NCBI GenBank assembly: GCA_024643545.1
Contig: JAHEMR010000036.1
Coordinates: 47,748 to 111,747, forward strand
Length of the DNA stretch: 64,000 bases
Reading direction: 5' to 3'
Origin: Crocinitomicaceae bacterium
GTDB taxonomy: Bacteria > Bacteroidota > Bacteroidia > Flavobacteriales_D > Crocinitomicaceae
Positions 46,338 to 55,808 of the stretch are shown here, piece after piece. Within the stretch, counting starts at the first letter, position 1, and each line of letters starts with the position of its first letter. The notes beneath the pieces were generated by a model. It saw only the letters and a list, made by a program, of their open reading frames with translations, had not been told where the DNA came from and made no database searches. The translations under genes and the position numbers were made by a program.

Positions 46338-47351
46338 TTATTGTTTGATCAATTTTCCAGTAGCAACTTTGTCACCAGCGAACACTTTGAAAATGTAAGA
46401 ACCAGCAGATAAGTTAGCTGTATTTACTTCAACATTGTTAGAAGCAGAAACCGCGATTGTTTTCGCTGCAACTTCTTTTCCTGTTAAATCAAATAATTTG
46501 ATCGTAGCTTCAGAAGCATTGTTTACATCAAATTTGAAGTTAGCAACATCAGAAGCAGGGTTTGGAGAAACTGTCAAGTTGTTGATCACGTTTTCTGCAA
46601 CGTTAGATCCACCACATGCAGTACATGCATCCCAAACATAACATACTGTACCTGGTAAAAGTGTATAAGTACGGTTGATGTTTCCACCTGCATCAGATAC
46701 TCCACAAGCATCAACAGCAATTGTGTTTAATGGGTCAGTTCCTTCGTTTGCTCCCCAATCACCGTTCACAAATTTGTACAATAATGTGTCTTGTAATGTT
46801 GAAACTGGGAAAGTAACATCGATTGACCAGATGTTGTTTCCTAAGTCTGTCATTGCAGAGTTTGCATCTGCTGGAGACCAGTCAACCATTGCACCTGCAG
46901 CAACTGAACCTTGGTGTGTACCGAAAGTACCTCCAACACGGATTCCATTTGCAGCCAATGTTGCACCACCTGCTAAATAAGCTGTGATATCAACTTGAAA
47001 CGTTGCAGTGTAATCTGTCATAAAGTTGTAAGCACCAGTTGTACGGTCAAAAACAACTAAATAAGTTCCAGCAGGAACTGGGATATTTGCTCCATCTTGC
47101 ACTCCTAATCCAGCTGGAAAAGTAGCTGCACCCCAGTTAACTGTCCATGCTGCATCTTGGCGAAATTTCGCTTCACCAGCAACACATGTAACAATTCCTG
47201 CATAGACGTTACCATCCATTGTTTGCATTGGGATATCAACAGACCAGTCATAAGGCGGAACTGCAGATCCAATAATACCTACCGCAGGGAACTGCGCGTA
47301 AGACGCTACACTAATAAATACAGTAGCTAAAAAAGTAAACATTTTTTTCAT
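46338..47351 (-). CDS. SusE/F-like starch-binding protein with T9SS sorting domain
   Basis: A 337-residue exported protein (signal peptide ends SYAQ). The region 20-115 follows the SusE/SusF starch-binding pattern: DWSVDIPMQTMDGNVYAGIV, EAKFRQDAAWTVNWGAATFP, IPVPAGTYLVVFDRTTGAYNF. A second beta domain (about 116-240) holds AMTDLGNNIWSIDVTFPVS and YKFVNGDWGANEG, like a starch-binding module. The last 80 residues are a T9SS type A domain (VSPNPASDVANF to LIKQ). SusE/F of Bacteroides are lipoproteins; this one uses T9SS instead. Preferred codons and its place before a terminator suggest high expression. It is the first gene of the locus, behind the palindromic operator. Confidence 0.8.
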   Translation of the reverse strand: MKKMFTFLATVFISVASYAQFPAVGIIGSAVPPYDWSVDIPMQTMDGNVYAGIVTCVAGEAKFRQDAAWTVNWGAATFPAGLGVQDGANIPVPAGTYLVVFDRTTGAYNFMTDYTATFQVDITAYLAGGATLAANGIRVGGTFGTHQGSVAAGAMVDWSPADANSAMTDLGNNIWSIDVTFPVSTLQDTLLYKFVNGDWGANEGTDPLNTIAVDACGVSDAGGNINRTYTLLPGTVCYVWDACTACGGSNVAENVINNLTVSPNPASDVANFKFDVNNASEATIKLFDLTGKEVAAKTIAVSASNNVEVNTANLSAGSYIFKVFAGDKVATGKLIKQ

Positions 47352-47379
47352 AGTTCAATTTTTAAAAGGTTAAAAAATA

Positions 47380-47397
47380 CTTAGTGTCAGATTGACA
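47380..47397 (-). promoter_or_regulatory. Palindromic operator upstream of the SusE/F-like gene
   Basis: Minus strand TGTCAATCTGACACTAAG, near-identical to the motif before susC (15 of 18 positions, all differences transitions). It lies just downstream of the candidate -7 box at 47402-47409, so a repressor is the simpler reading here. Confidence 0.65.
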
Positions 47398-47401
47398 ACT
47401 T

Positions 47402-47409
47402 CAAAAATA
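47402..47409 (-). promoter_or_regulatory. Candidate -7 box of the SusE/F-like gene
   Basis: Minus strand TATTTTTG, 50 nt before the ATG at 47351. A TTG lies 17 nt further upstream, a slightly short spacing. Confidence 0.45.
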
Positions 47410-47447
47410 AAAATAAAATTGGAAACCAAGAAATAGTTTTTAATTTT

Positions 47448-48266
47448 CTAGGATGGATTTTTGAACCTTCCTTTGTAGATAAGATGTGGGGATGTAAATT
47501 CCAGCATGGTGTTTTCGTTCAAAAAAAGGCCATAAACACTAGAACCCGAACCGGACATCGCTGCATAAATTGCACCTGATTCGTAAAGGGAATTCTTTAA
47601 TTTTTGAATTTCCGGAAACAGGTGAAATACCGATTGTTCAAAATCATTTTTTAGCAAATGCTGCCACTGTTGAATAGGTTTTTCTAAGATTTCTTGAACA
47701 GCCATCACCTGCTCATTAGCAGTAACCCCCGCATAAGCTTCCTTCGTTCCTACATGAATTCCCGGATTTAGTAAGACCAAATAATACTTGGATAAATCAA
47801 GCTCAACCGTAGAAAGTACTTCACCTCTTCCTTGGGCAATTTGAGGCAAGCCATCCACAAAAAACGGACAATCACTTCCTAAATCAGTTGATAATTGCTT
47901 GAGTTTTTGATTGGATAAGCCCAATTGAAAAAGTTCATTTAATGCGATCAAGGTATACGTTGCATCCGCAGAACCACCACCAAGTCCGGCGCCAACTGGG
48001 ATTTGTTTTCTTAAGTGAATGCGAACGGGTCCGACTTCAAATTCTTTACGCAACAATAAATATGCTTTCTCACATAAATTTACGCCACCATTCCCGCTAA
48101 TTTTTATTCCTGTTTGAAGAAATTCAAAAGAACCTGCTTTTGTCACTTCTAAAATATCCGTAAACGGTATTTCTACCATACACGTGTCGATGTCGTGATA
48201 TGCATCTTCCCTTTTTCGAAGGATGTTTAGTCCTAGGTTTATCTTCGCTGGTGGATATAAAATCAT
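47448..48266 (-). CDS. ispE: 4-diphosphocytidyl-2-C-methyl-D-erythritol kinase
   Basis: A 272-residue GHMP kinase of the MEP isoprenoid pathway that phosphorylates CDP-methylerythritol. The N-terminus has YPPAKINLGLNILRKREDAYHDID, the ATP loop is PVGAGLGGGSADATYTL and the C-terminal motif is AAMSGSGSSVYGLF. Length is a little shorter than in E. coli. It is a single gene, divergent from accA with 100 bp between starts, and its promoter box abuts the start codon. Confidence 0.95.
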   Translation of the reverse strand: MILYPPAKINLGLNILRKREDAYHDIDTCMVEIPFTDILEVTKAGSFEFLQTGIKISGNGGVNLCEKAYLLLRKEFEVGPVRIHLRKQIPVGAGLGGGSADATYTLIALNELFQLGLSNQKLKQLSTDLGSDCPFFVDGLPQIAQGRGEVLSTVELDLSKYYLVLLNPGIHVGTKEAYAGVTANEQVMAVQEILEKPIQQWQHLLKNDFEQSVFHLFPEIQKLKNSLYESGAIYAAMSGSGSSVYGLFLNENTMLEFTSPHLIYKGRFKNPS

Positions 48267-48270
48267 GAAA

Positions 48271-48278
48271 CAAATGTA
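48271..48278 (-). promoter_or_regulatory. TAnnTTTG box abutting the ispE start
   Basis: Minus strand TACATTTG lies 4 nt before the ispE ATG at 48266, which predicts a leaderless mRNA. No -33 match at 19 nt. Confidence 0.45.
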
Positions 48279-48339
48279 CTTTTTTCAAGTGAACTTTTTT
48301 GCATATGCTGTTTGGAAATGATGGTATCAGAAAATCAAT

Positions 48340-48347
48340 TAACTTTG
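48340..48347 (+). promoter_or_regulatory. TAnnTTTG box upstream of accA
   Basis: TAACTTTG ends 19 nt before the ATG at 48367. A TTTG is present further upstream (48311-48314), but at 25 nt spacing. Confidence 0.4.
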
Positions 48348-48366
48348 TCTACTCAATTTAAACATT

Positions 48367-49320
48367 ATGTCTACGTATCTTGATTTTGAAGAACCATTAA
48401 AAGCCTTAGAAGAACAGATTGCGCAAACCAAAGAATTAGGTGAATCCACAAATGTGGACATGACCGAAAAATTAGCGGAATTAGAACAAGTTCTTCAAGA
48501 AAAAACAAAAGAAGTTTTCTCAGGATTAACCCCGTGGCAGCGCGTTCAACTTTCAAGACACCCGGACAGACCCTACACTTTAGCGTATATTGACGCCATC
48601 ACAGGTGGACAATTCATCGAATTACATGGTGATCGCAGTGTGAAAGATGACAAAGCCATGGTTGGTGGATTTGGTATGATTGATGGAAAAAGTGTAATGT
48701 TAATCGGACAACAAAAAGGTATTAATACGAAAATGCGTCAATACCGCAATTTTGGAATGCCGAATCCTGAAGGATACCGTAAAGCACTTCGACTAATGAA
48801 ACTGGCTGAGAAATTTAATAAGCCGATTATTACATTCATAGATACACCAGGAGCATTCCCTGGATTAGAAGCTGAGGAACGTGGACAAGGAGAAGCAATT
48901 GCTCGAAACATCTATGAAATGATGCGCTTAAAAGTTCCTGTAATTTGTATCATCATTGGTGAAGGAGCATCGGGTGGTGCCCTTGGAATTGGCGTTGGGG
49001 ATAAAGTTGTGATGTTAGAAAATACATGGTATTCTGTCATTTCTCCTGAAAGTTGTTCTTCCATTTTATGGCGTTCATGGAATTTCAAGGAAACGGCAGC
49101 AGATGCGTTGAAATTAACGTCAACAGACATGCGAAAAAATGGACTTGTAGACGAAGTTATTCCAGAACCATCCAACGGAGCACACCGCAATTCTAAAGAA
49201 ATGTTTCAAGTGGTGAAAGCGAAAATAAAGGATTACATCTCTGAATTAGAGAAACAAAATCCGGATAAACGAATTGAAGACCGCATCGAAAAATTCTGTC
49301 AGATGGGTGTTTGGAAATAA
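48367..49320 (+). CDS. accA: Acetyl-CoA carboxylase carboxyltransferase subunit alpha
   Basis: A 317-residue subunit of acetyl-CoA carboxylase that, with AccD, transfers CO2 from biotin to acetyl-CoA, the committed step of fatty acid synthesis. Typical segments are [73 protein letters not shown] and [16 protein letters not shown]. Length is normal. recG follows after 21 bp and is probably co-transcribed. Confidence 0.97.
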   Translation: MSTYLDFEEPLKALEEQIAQTKELGESTNVDMTEKLAELEQVLQEKTKEVFSGLTPWQRVQLSRHPDRPYTLAYIDAITGGQFIELHGDRSVKDDKAMVGGFGMIDGKSVMLIGQQKGINTKMRQYRNFGMPNPEGYRKALRLMKLAEKFNKPIITFIDTPGAFPGLEAEERGQGEAIARNIYEMMRLKVPVICIIIGEGASGGALGIGVGDKVVMLENTWYSVISPESCSSILWRSWNFKETAADALKLTSTDMRKNGLVDEVIPEPSNGAHRNSKEMFQVVKAKIKDYISELEKQNPDKRIEDRIEKFCQMGVWK

Positions 49321-49341
49321 ACACCATAAAATCACCCATTC

Positions 49342-51438
49342 ATGACTGACTTGTTATCCACGCCCATAGAATATTTAAAAGGTGTTGGACCACAACGTGC
49401 AGCAACATTACAAACAGAATTAGGGATTTTTTCTTTCCGTGATATCCTTAATCATTTTCCATTTCGATATCAGGATAGATCCGTTTTTCATGAAATCCGT
49501 GATATTCATTTGGTTGATAATTACCTGCAATTAAAAGGGAAAATAACCTACATGGGTGAAGTTGGAACAGGGCGTCACCGTAAATTAACTGCACGTTTCG
49601 AGGACAATTCAGGAACCGTTGATTTAATTTGGTTTCAAGGGATACAATGGGTAAAAGCTAATTTACGTGTTGGAGAAACATACCTGCTTTTTGGAAAACC
49701 AAAAGCTTATAATCAAAATTGGACCATTCCCCATCCAGAGTTGACAAAATGGGGAGAGCAATCGAACGACCTTGGATTACAAGCCATGTATCCGTCAACA
49801 GAAAAATTGAATGCGAAAGGATTGAACGCGAAAGGAATTGGGAAAATCATTCAAGGGCTTCTTCCTCAAATCAAACATCAAATTCCAGAAGTACTTCCAA
49901 GTTATTTAACCGAAGAACTCCACCTTATTTCGAAAGAACAAGCCTATTTTTCCATTCATGCCCCAAAAAATGAAGTCGAATTTAAGCAAGCACGTTACCG
50001 CTTAAAATTTGAGGAATTATTTTTTTTACAACTAGAATTATTGCTTCGGAAAGAAATTCGAGCAAAAAAAATGAAAGGATTTATCTTTTCAGAATTAGGG
50101 GGTCTTTTTAATACCTTTTACACCAAACACCTGCCATTTGAGTTGACCAATGCTCAAAAGCGGGTTTTAAAAGAAATTCGAAAGGACTTTCTGCACGGTG
50201 AGCACATGAATCGACTCTTGCAAGGTGATGTTGGAAGCGGGAAAACACTGGTTGCTCTTTTGACAATACTCATGGGAATCGACAATGGTTTTCAAGGAGC
50301 ACTGATGGCACCTACCGAGATTCTAGCTACACAACATTACGAATCACTCCGTGAATTGGTTGGGGATTTACCCATTGAAATCGCTTTATTAACGGGTTCC
50401 ACGAAAAAAGCGAGAAGAGCAGAAATACACGAAGGACTCCAAAATGGATCCATTCAACTATTAATTGGAACCCATGCGTTGTTGGAGGATGTCGTTCAAT
50501 TTGCGAATTTAGGAATCGTTGTGATTGATGAACAACATCGCTTTGGGGTTGCGCAGCGATCAAAAATGTGGGGGAAGAATTCCACTCCACCGCATGTATT
50601 AATCATGACCGCAACACCTATTCCACGTACATTAGCGATGACCTTTTATGGAGACTTGGATGTTTCCATCATTGATGAATTGCCTCCAGGTAGAAAACCC
50701 ATACAAACGATTCATCGCAGAGAAAACCACCGTCCAAAATTATTGCAATTTATTAAAGAACAAATTTCCATTGGGAGGCAGATTTACATTGTGTATCCTT
50801 TGATTCAAGAATCCGAAAAGTTAGATTTTAAAAATCTACAAGAAGGATATGAATTAATCACCGAAGCTTTCCCCTCTCCACAATACCAGGTTAGCATGGT
50901 TCATGGCAAATTGAAACCGATCGAGAAGGATGCAGAAATGCAGCGATTTGTAAAGGCGGAAACACAAATCATGGTGGCGACAACGGTCATCGAAGTGGGG
51001 GTGAATGTTCCTAATGCTTCGGTAATGGTGATTGAAAGTGCGGAGCGATTCGGACTTTCACAATTGCATCAGTTACGTGGGCGAGTTGGTCGTGGAGCGG
51101 AAAAATCCTATTGTATTTTAATGACTGGAGATAAACTATCCAAGGAATCCATGAAACGTATGGATACGATGGTCATGACAAATGATGGATTTCAAATTTC
51201 AGAAGTTGATTTACAACTTCGTGGTCCAGGTGATTTAATGGGGACACAGCAAAGTGGTGTTTTGGATTTAAAACTAGCGGATTTATCGCGAGATGGTCAA
51301 ATTGTTAGTTTGGCCAGAGAAAAAGCCAGAGAAATACTTGAGAAGGACCCAGATCTTTTGTTAGCAGAGAACCTACCTTTAAACCAACGCATGCGACAGG
51401 TATTGAAATCTCGTCCTAATTGGGGTCGCATTGCATAA
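49342..51438 (+). CDS. recG: ATP-dependent DNA helicase RecG
   Basis: A 698-residue helicase that remodels stalled forks and Holliday junctions. The N-terminal wedge domain with an OB fold (YLKGVGPQRAATLQTELGIF, GKITYMGEVGTGRHRKLTARF) is followed by the SF2 motor: Walker A LLQGDVGSGKTLVALL, Walker B VVIDEQHRFGVAQR, TATPIPRTLAMTFYGDLDVS, and motif VI region QLHQLRGRVGRGAEKSYC. The C-terminal wedge-contacting segment is DLQLRGPGDLMGTQQSG. It ends just before a bidirectional terminator shared with rpoC. Confidence 0.97.
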   Translation: MTDLLSTPIEYLKGVGPQRAATLQTELGIFSFRDILNHFPFRYQDRSVFHEIRDIHLVDNYLQLKGKITYMGEVGTGRHRKLTARFEDNSGTVDLIWFQGIQWVKANLRVGETYLLFGKPKAYNQNWTIPHPELTKWGEQSNDLGLQAMYPSTEKLNAKGLNAKGIGKIIQGLLPQIKHQIPEVLPSYLTEELHLISKEQAYFSIHAPKNEVEFKQARYRLKFEELFFLQLELLLRKEIRAKKMKGFIFSELGGLFNTFYTKHLPFELTNAQKRVLKEIRKDFLHGEHMNRLLQGDVGSGKTLVALLTILMGIDNGFQGALMAPTEILATQHYESLRELVGDLPIEIALLTGSTKKARRAEIHEGLQNGSIQLLIGTHALLEDVVQFANLGIVVIDEQHRFGVAQRSKMWGKNSTPPHVLIMTATPIPRTLAMTFYGDLDVSIIDELPPGRKPIQTIHRRENHRPKLLQFIKEQISIGRQIYIVYPLIQESEKLDFKNLQEGYELITEAFPSPQYQVSMVHGKLKPIEKDAEMQRFVKAETQIMVATTVIEVGVNVPNASVMVIESAERFGLSQLHQLRGRVGRGAEKSYCILMTGDKLSKESMKRMDTMVMTNDGFQISEVDLQLRGPGDLMGTQQSGVLDLKLADLSRDGQIVSLAREKAREILEKDPDLLLAENLPLNQRMRQVLKSRPNWGRIA

Positions 51439-51468
51439 AAAAAAGGATGACCTTTCGATCATCCTTTT
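51438..51468 (-). terminator. Bidirectional terminator between recG and rpoC
   Basis: AAAAGGATGA (51441-51450), loop of 8, TCATCCTTTT (51459-51468). Flanking A and T tracts make it work on both strands, ending rpoBC (minus) and accA-recG (plus). Confidence 0.9.
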
Positions 51469-51488
51469 CCTTTTATTTTATCTTTCGA

Positions 51489-54400
51489 TTAAGCGTCTTG
51501 TAGCATTTCATCGTATGCTTCTTGTGAACCAACAATCATTGATTGGTATTCACGTACACCAGTACCAGCCGGGATTAAGTGTCCAACGATAACGTTTTCT
51601 TTCAATCCTAATAGGTGGTCTTCTTTACCTGAAATAGCTGCTTCGTTTAATACTTTCGTTGTCTCCTGGAAGGAAGCCGCAGAAATAAACGATTGTGTTT
51701 GAAGGGACGCACGTGTGATACCTTGTAACAATGGAGTTGACGTTGCTGGCATAGCCTCTCTCGCTTCTACTAATGTTTTATCTTCACGTTTTAATTTCGA
51801 GTTCTCATCTCTTAAACGACGAACAGAAACTAATTGTCCTTTTTTCAATTCCGTTGAATCACCTGCATCTTTTACGAACATCATTCCGTAAAGCGCATCA
51901 TTAGCTTCCATGATATCAGCTTTATGAACGGATTGTCCTTCCAAGAAGCGTGTATCACCTGATTCGATGATTTGTGCTTTCAACATCATTTGACGTACAA
52001 TCACTTCAAAGTGTTTATCATTAATTTTTACCCCTTGTAAACGGTATACCTCTTGGATTTCATTTACGATGTACTCCTGTACTTTCGTAGGACCTTCGAT
52101 GTTCAAGATATCGTTTGGTGTGATTGCTCCATCAGATAATGGTTGACCAGCACGAACGAAATCGTTTTGTTGTACAAGGATGTGTTTAGAAAGTGGAACT
52201 AAGTATTTTCTAACTTCTCCCAATTTCGATGTAATGATAATTTCACGGTTACCACGTTTCACATTTCCGAATGCTGCTGTTCCATCGATTTCAGAAACAA
52301 CTGCTGGATTTGAAGGATTTCTTGCCTCGAATAACTCAGTTACACGTGGAAGACCTCCGGTGATATCTCCGGTTTTACCAGCTAAACGAGGAATCTTAAC
52401 CATGATCACACCCGCTTCAATTTTATCGCCTTCTGTAACAGAAATATGCGCATTAACAGGAATTGAGTATTCTCTTAAAATTTCTTTCGTTTTCGGGTCT
52501 ATAATGTGAATCGCCGGACTTTTCTTTTTATCACGGGATTCGATGATTACTTTTTCAGTAAATCCTGTTTGCTCATCGACTTCTTCACGGTATGTGATGT
52601 TTTCAATGATGCTATCAAATACAACCTTACCTGCAACTTCAGAGATAATTACAGCATTGTATGGATCCCATTTACAAATTACATCACCTTTCTTAATTTT
52701 TGTTTCACCAGAAACCATTAACTCAGAACCGTAAGGAACATTTGCTGTCATGACAGTAATTCCTGTTTTCTCGTCCGTAATTTTCAATTCAGCTGAACGT
52801 CCAACTACAATGACTTGATTCGTTCCATCTGCATTTTTACGTTCGATCGTTCTTAATTCGTCGATTTCCAATTTACCGTTTGCTTTCGCTTTCAAGTCAG
52901 AAATATCTGCAATGTTTGACGCCGTACCCCCAACGTGGAATGTACGTAATGTCAACTGTGTACCTGGCTCACCAATTGATTGAGCCGCAACTACTCCCAC
53001 AGCATCTCCTCTTTGTGCAAGTCGGTGATTAGCAAGGTTTCGTCCGTAACATTTCGAACAAACTCCACGACGCATTTCACACGTTAATACAGAACGAATT
53101 TCAACTTCTTCGATTCCAGCTTTTGAAATTGTTGTTGCGATATCTTCAGAAATCAACTCACCAGCTGCAACGATTAATTCATCCGTATCCGGTAAGTAAA
53201 CATCATGAACTGATGTACGACCCAAAATACGATCGTATAAAGGTTCAACGACTTCATCATTTTTCTTCAATGCAGTAGCTACAATTCCACGAAGGGTACC
53301 ACAATCATTTGAATTAATTACAACATCTTGTGCAACATCCACCAAACGACGAGTCAGGTAACCTGCATCGGCAGTTTTAAGGGCTGTATCGGCCAAACCT
53401 TTACGAGCACCGTGAGTTGAGATGAAATATTCAAGGATTGATAGACCTTCCTTAAAGTTTGATAAGATCGGATTCTCGATAATTTCTTGAACGGACGCAC
53501 CAGATTTTTGTGGTTTCGCCATCAATCCACGCATACCAGAAAGCTGACGAATTTGTTCTTTCGAACCACGTGCTCCTGAATCGTACATCATGTAAATTGA
53601 GTTGAATCCTTGACGATCCGTTTTCAATTGATCCATTAATGTAGCTGTCAAACGTGAGTTAGTATGTGTCCAAATATCAATGATTTGGTTGTAACGCTCA
53701 TTATTTGTGATAAGACCCATGTTGTAATTCATCATGACTTCTTTCACTTCATTTTCAGCCTTACCAACTAAAACTTCTTTTTCTTTCGGGATAATAATAT
53801 CGTCAAGGTTGAACGATAAACCACCTCTGAAGGCCATTTCGTATCCAAGACCTTTGATATCATCAAGGAATTGAGCAGTACGTGATGTACCACAAATTTT
53901 CAATACTTCACCGATAATATCACGCAACGCTTTTTTCGTTAATACATCATTGATGTAACCAACTTCTCTTGGAACTTTTTCGTTGAACATTACACGTCCA
54001 CAAGTCGTTTCAATCAGCATTAATTCTGGTTCACCGCTTTTACCTAGGTCATAAGATTTCACTTTGATACGCGCATGCAAATCGAGTTTCTTCTCGTTGT
54101 AAGCGATAATTACCTCTTTCGGAGAATAGAAAATTCCATCTTGTCCTTTCACGATATCACCTTCAACAGAAAGTTTCCCTTTTGTGATGTAATAAAGACC
54201 CAAGACCATATCCTGAGATGGTACAGCAATTGGTGCTCCATTCGCTGGATTCAAGATATTATGTGAAGCCAACATCAACATTTGCGCTTCCAAAATTGCA
54301 GCGTTACCTAATGGTAAGTGAACCGCCATTTGGTCACCATCGAAATCGGCATTGAAGGCTGTTGTTACCAACGGGTGAAGACGAATTGCTTTTCCTTCAA

Positions 54401-55778
54401 TTAATTTTGGTTGGAATGCTTGAATACCTAAACGGTGAAGTGTAGGGGCACGGTTCAATAGAACTGGGTGACCTTTCAATACATTTTCTAAAATATCCCA
54501 AACAACTGGTTCTTTACGGTCAACGATTTTCTTCGCAGATTTAACAGTCTTAACGATACCGCGTTCAATCATTTTACGAATGATAAACGGTTTGTATAGC
54601 TCGGCAGCCATATCTTTTGGTAAACCACATTCGTGTAATTTCAAATCTGGTCCAACAACAATTACTGAACGTGCTGAATAATCCACACGTTTACCAAGTA
54701 AGTTTTGACGGAAACGACCTTGTTTACCTTTCAATGAATCAGAAAGTGATTTCAAGGCACGATTTGATTCTGTTTTAACCGCACTTGATTTTCTTGAGTT
54801 GTCAAACAATGAATCAACAGACTCTTGCAACATACGTTTTTCATTACGTAGGATTACTTCAGGAGCTTTGATCTCTATTAATCTTTTCAAACGATTGTTA
54901 CGAATAATCACACGACGGTACAAGTCATTCAAATCCGATGTTGCGAAACGTCCACCATCAAGTGGAACTAACGGACGCAATTCAGGTGGAATAACTGGAA
55001 CAACTTTAACGATCATCCATTCAGGACGATTGTCAATACGCGTTTGAGAATCCTTCATTGCTTCAACAACTTGAAGACGTTTTAACGCTTCATTTTTACG
55101 TTGTACAGAAGTTTCGTTTTCTGCTTGATCGCGAAGTGTATAAGATAATTCTTCCAGGTTTAATCCTTTCAATAAATCATATAACGCCTCTGCTCCCATT
55201 TTGGCAACAAATTTGTTTGGATCAGAATCATCCAAATATTGGTTTTCTTTTGGAAGTGCATCAACGATGTCTAAATATTCTTCTTCCGTTAAGAAGTCGA
55301 ATTTTTTCAAGTTGACATTATCAAGTGTTAATGCAGCACCAGGATTGATCACAGCATAACGCTCGTAATAGATGATTTGATCCAACTTTTTCGTTGGTAA
55401 ACCAAGCAAGTATCCAATTTTGTTCGGTAACGAACGGAAGTACCAGATATGTGCAACTGGAACCACCAAAGAGATGTGTCCCATACGTTCTCTACGCACT
55501 TTTTTCTCAGTTACTTCAACACCACAACGGTCACATACGATTCCTTTGTAACGAATACGTTTGTATTTACCACAGTGACATTCATAGTCCTTAACTGGTC
55601 CAAAAATTCGTTCACAGAACAAACCGTCACGTTCTGGTTTGTACGTACGGTAGTTGATTGTTTCTGGTTTTAATACCTCACCACTTGAGTTCTCCAAAAT
55701 AATTTCTGGAGAAGCCAATGAGATGGTGATTTTATTAAAGCTACTTTGTTTTTTTGGTATTTCTCTTTTGAAAGCCAT
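51489..55778 (-). CDS. rpoC: RNA polymerase subunit beta'
   Basis: The 1429-residue largest subunit of RNA polymerase. Seen: zinc ribbon [21 protein letters not shown] (N-terminal, quoted in part), the active-site [12 protein letters not shown] that binds catalytic Mg2+, the bridge/trigger regions ([36 protein letters not shown]) and the second zinc cluster [15 protein letters not shown]. Length agrees with other Bacteroidota. It follows rpoB by 30 bp and ends at the terminator shared with recG. Confidence 0.98.
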   Translation of the reverse strand: MAFKREIPKKQSSFNKITISLASPEIILENSSGEVLKPETINYRTYKPERDGLFCERIFGPVKDYECHCGKYKRIRYKGIVCDRCGVEVTEKKVRRERMGHISLVVPVAHIWYFRSLPNKIGYLLGLPTKKLDQIIYYERYAVINPGAALTLDNVNLKKFDFLTEEEYLDIVDALPKENQYLDDSDPNKFVAKMGAEALYDLLKGLNLEELSYTLRDQAENETSVQRKNEALKRLQVVEAMKDSQTRIDNRPEWMIVKVVPVIPPELRPLVPLDGGRFATSDLNDLYRRVIIRNNRLKRLIEIKAPEVILRNEKRMLQESVDSLFDNSRKSSAVKTESNRALKSLSDSLKGKQGRFRQNLLGKRVDYSARSVIVVGPDLKLHECGLPKDMAAELYKPFIIRKMIERGIVKTVKSAKKIVDRKEPVVWDILENVLKGHPVLLNRAPTLHRLGIQAFQPKLIEGKAIRLHPLVTTAFNADFDGDQMAVHLPLGNAAILEAQMLMLASHNILNPANGAPIAVPSQDMVLGLYYITKGKLSVEGDIVKGQDGIFYSPKEVIIAYNEKKLDLHARIKVKSYDLGKSGEPELMLIETTCGRVMFNEKVPREVGYINDVLTKKALRDIIGEVLKICGTSRTAQFLDDIKGLGYEMAFRGGLSFNLDDIIIPKEKEVLVGKAENEVKEVMMNYNMGLITNNERYNQIIDIWTHTNSRLTATLMDQLKTDRQGFNSIYMMYDSGARGSKEQIRQLSGMRGLMAKPQKSGASVQEIIENPILSNFKEGLSILEYFISTHGARKGLADTALKTADAGYLTRRLVDVAQDVVINSNDCGTLRGIVATALKKNDEVVEPLYDRILGRTSVHDVYLPDTDELIVAAGELISEDIATTISKAGIEEVEIRSVLTCEMRRGVCSKCYGRNLANHRLAQRGDAVGVVAAQSIGEPGTQLTLRTFHVGGTASNIADISDLKAKANGKLEIDELRTIERKNADGTNQVIVVGRSAELKITDEKTGITVMTANVPYGSELMVSGETKIKKGDVICKWDPYNAVIISEVAGKVVFDSIIENITYREEVDEQTGFTEKVIIESRDKKKSPAIHIIDPKTKEILREYSIPVNAHISVTEGDKIEAGVIMVKIPRLAGKTGDITGGLPRVTELFEARNPSNPAVVSEIDGTAAFGNVKRGNREIIITSKLGEVRKYLVPLSKHILVQQNDFVRAGQPLSDGAITPNDILNIEGPTKVQEYIVNEIQEVYRLQGVKINDKHFEVIVRQMMLKAQIIESGDTRFLEGQSVHKADIMEANDALYGMMFVKDAGDSTELKKGQLVSVRRLRDENSKLKREDKTLVEAREAMPATSTPLLQGITRASLQTQSFISAASFQETTKVLNEAAISGKEDHLLGLKENVIVGHLIPAGTGVREYQSMIVGSQEAYDEMLQDA

Positions 55779-55808
55779 TTTTTATATAATGTTTTCGTTA
55801 TTAATCAA

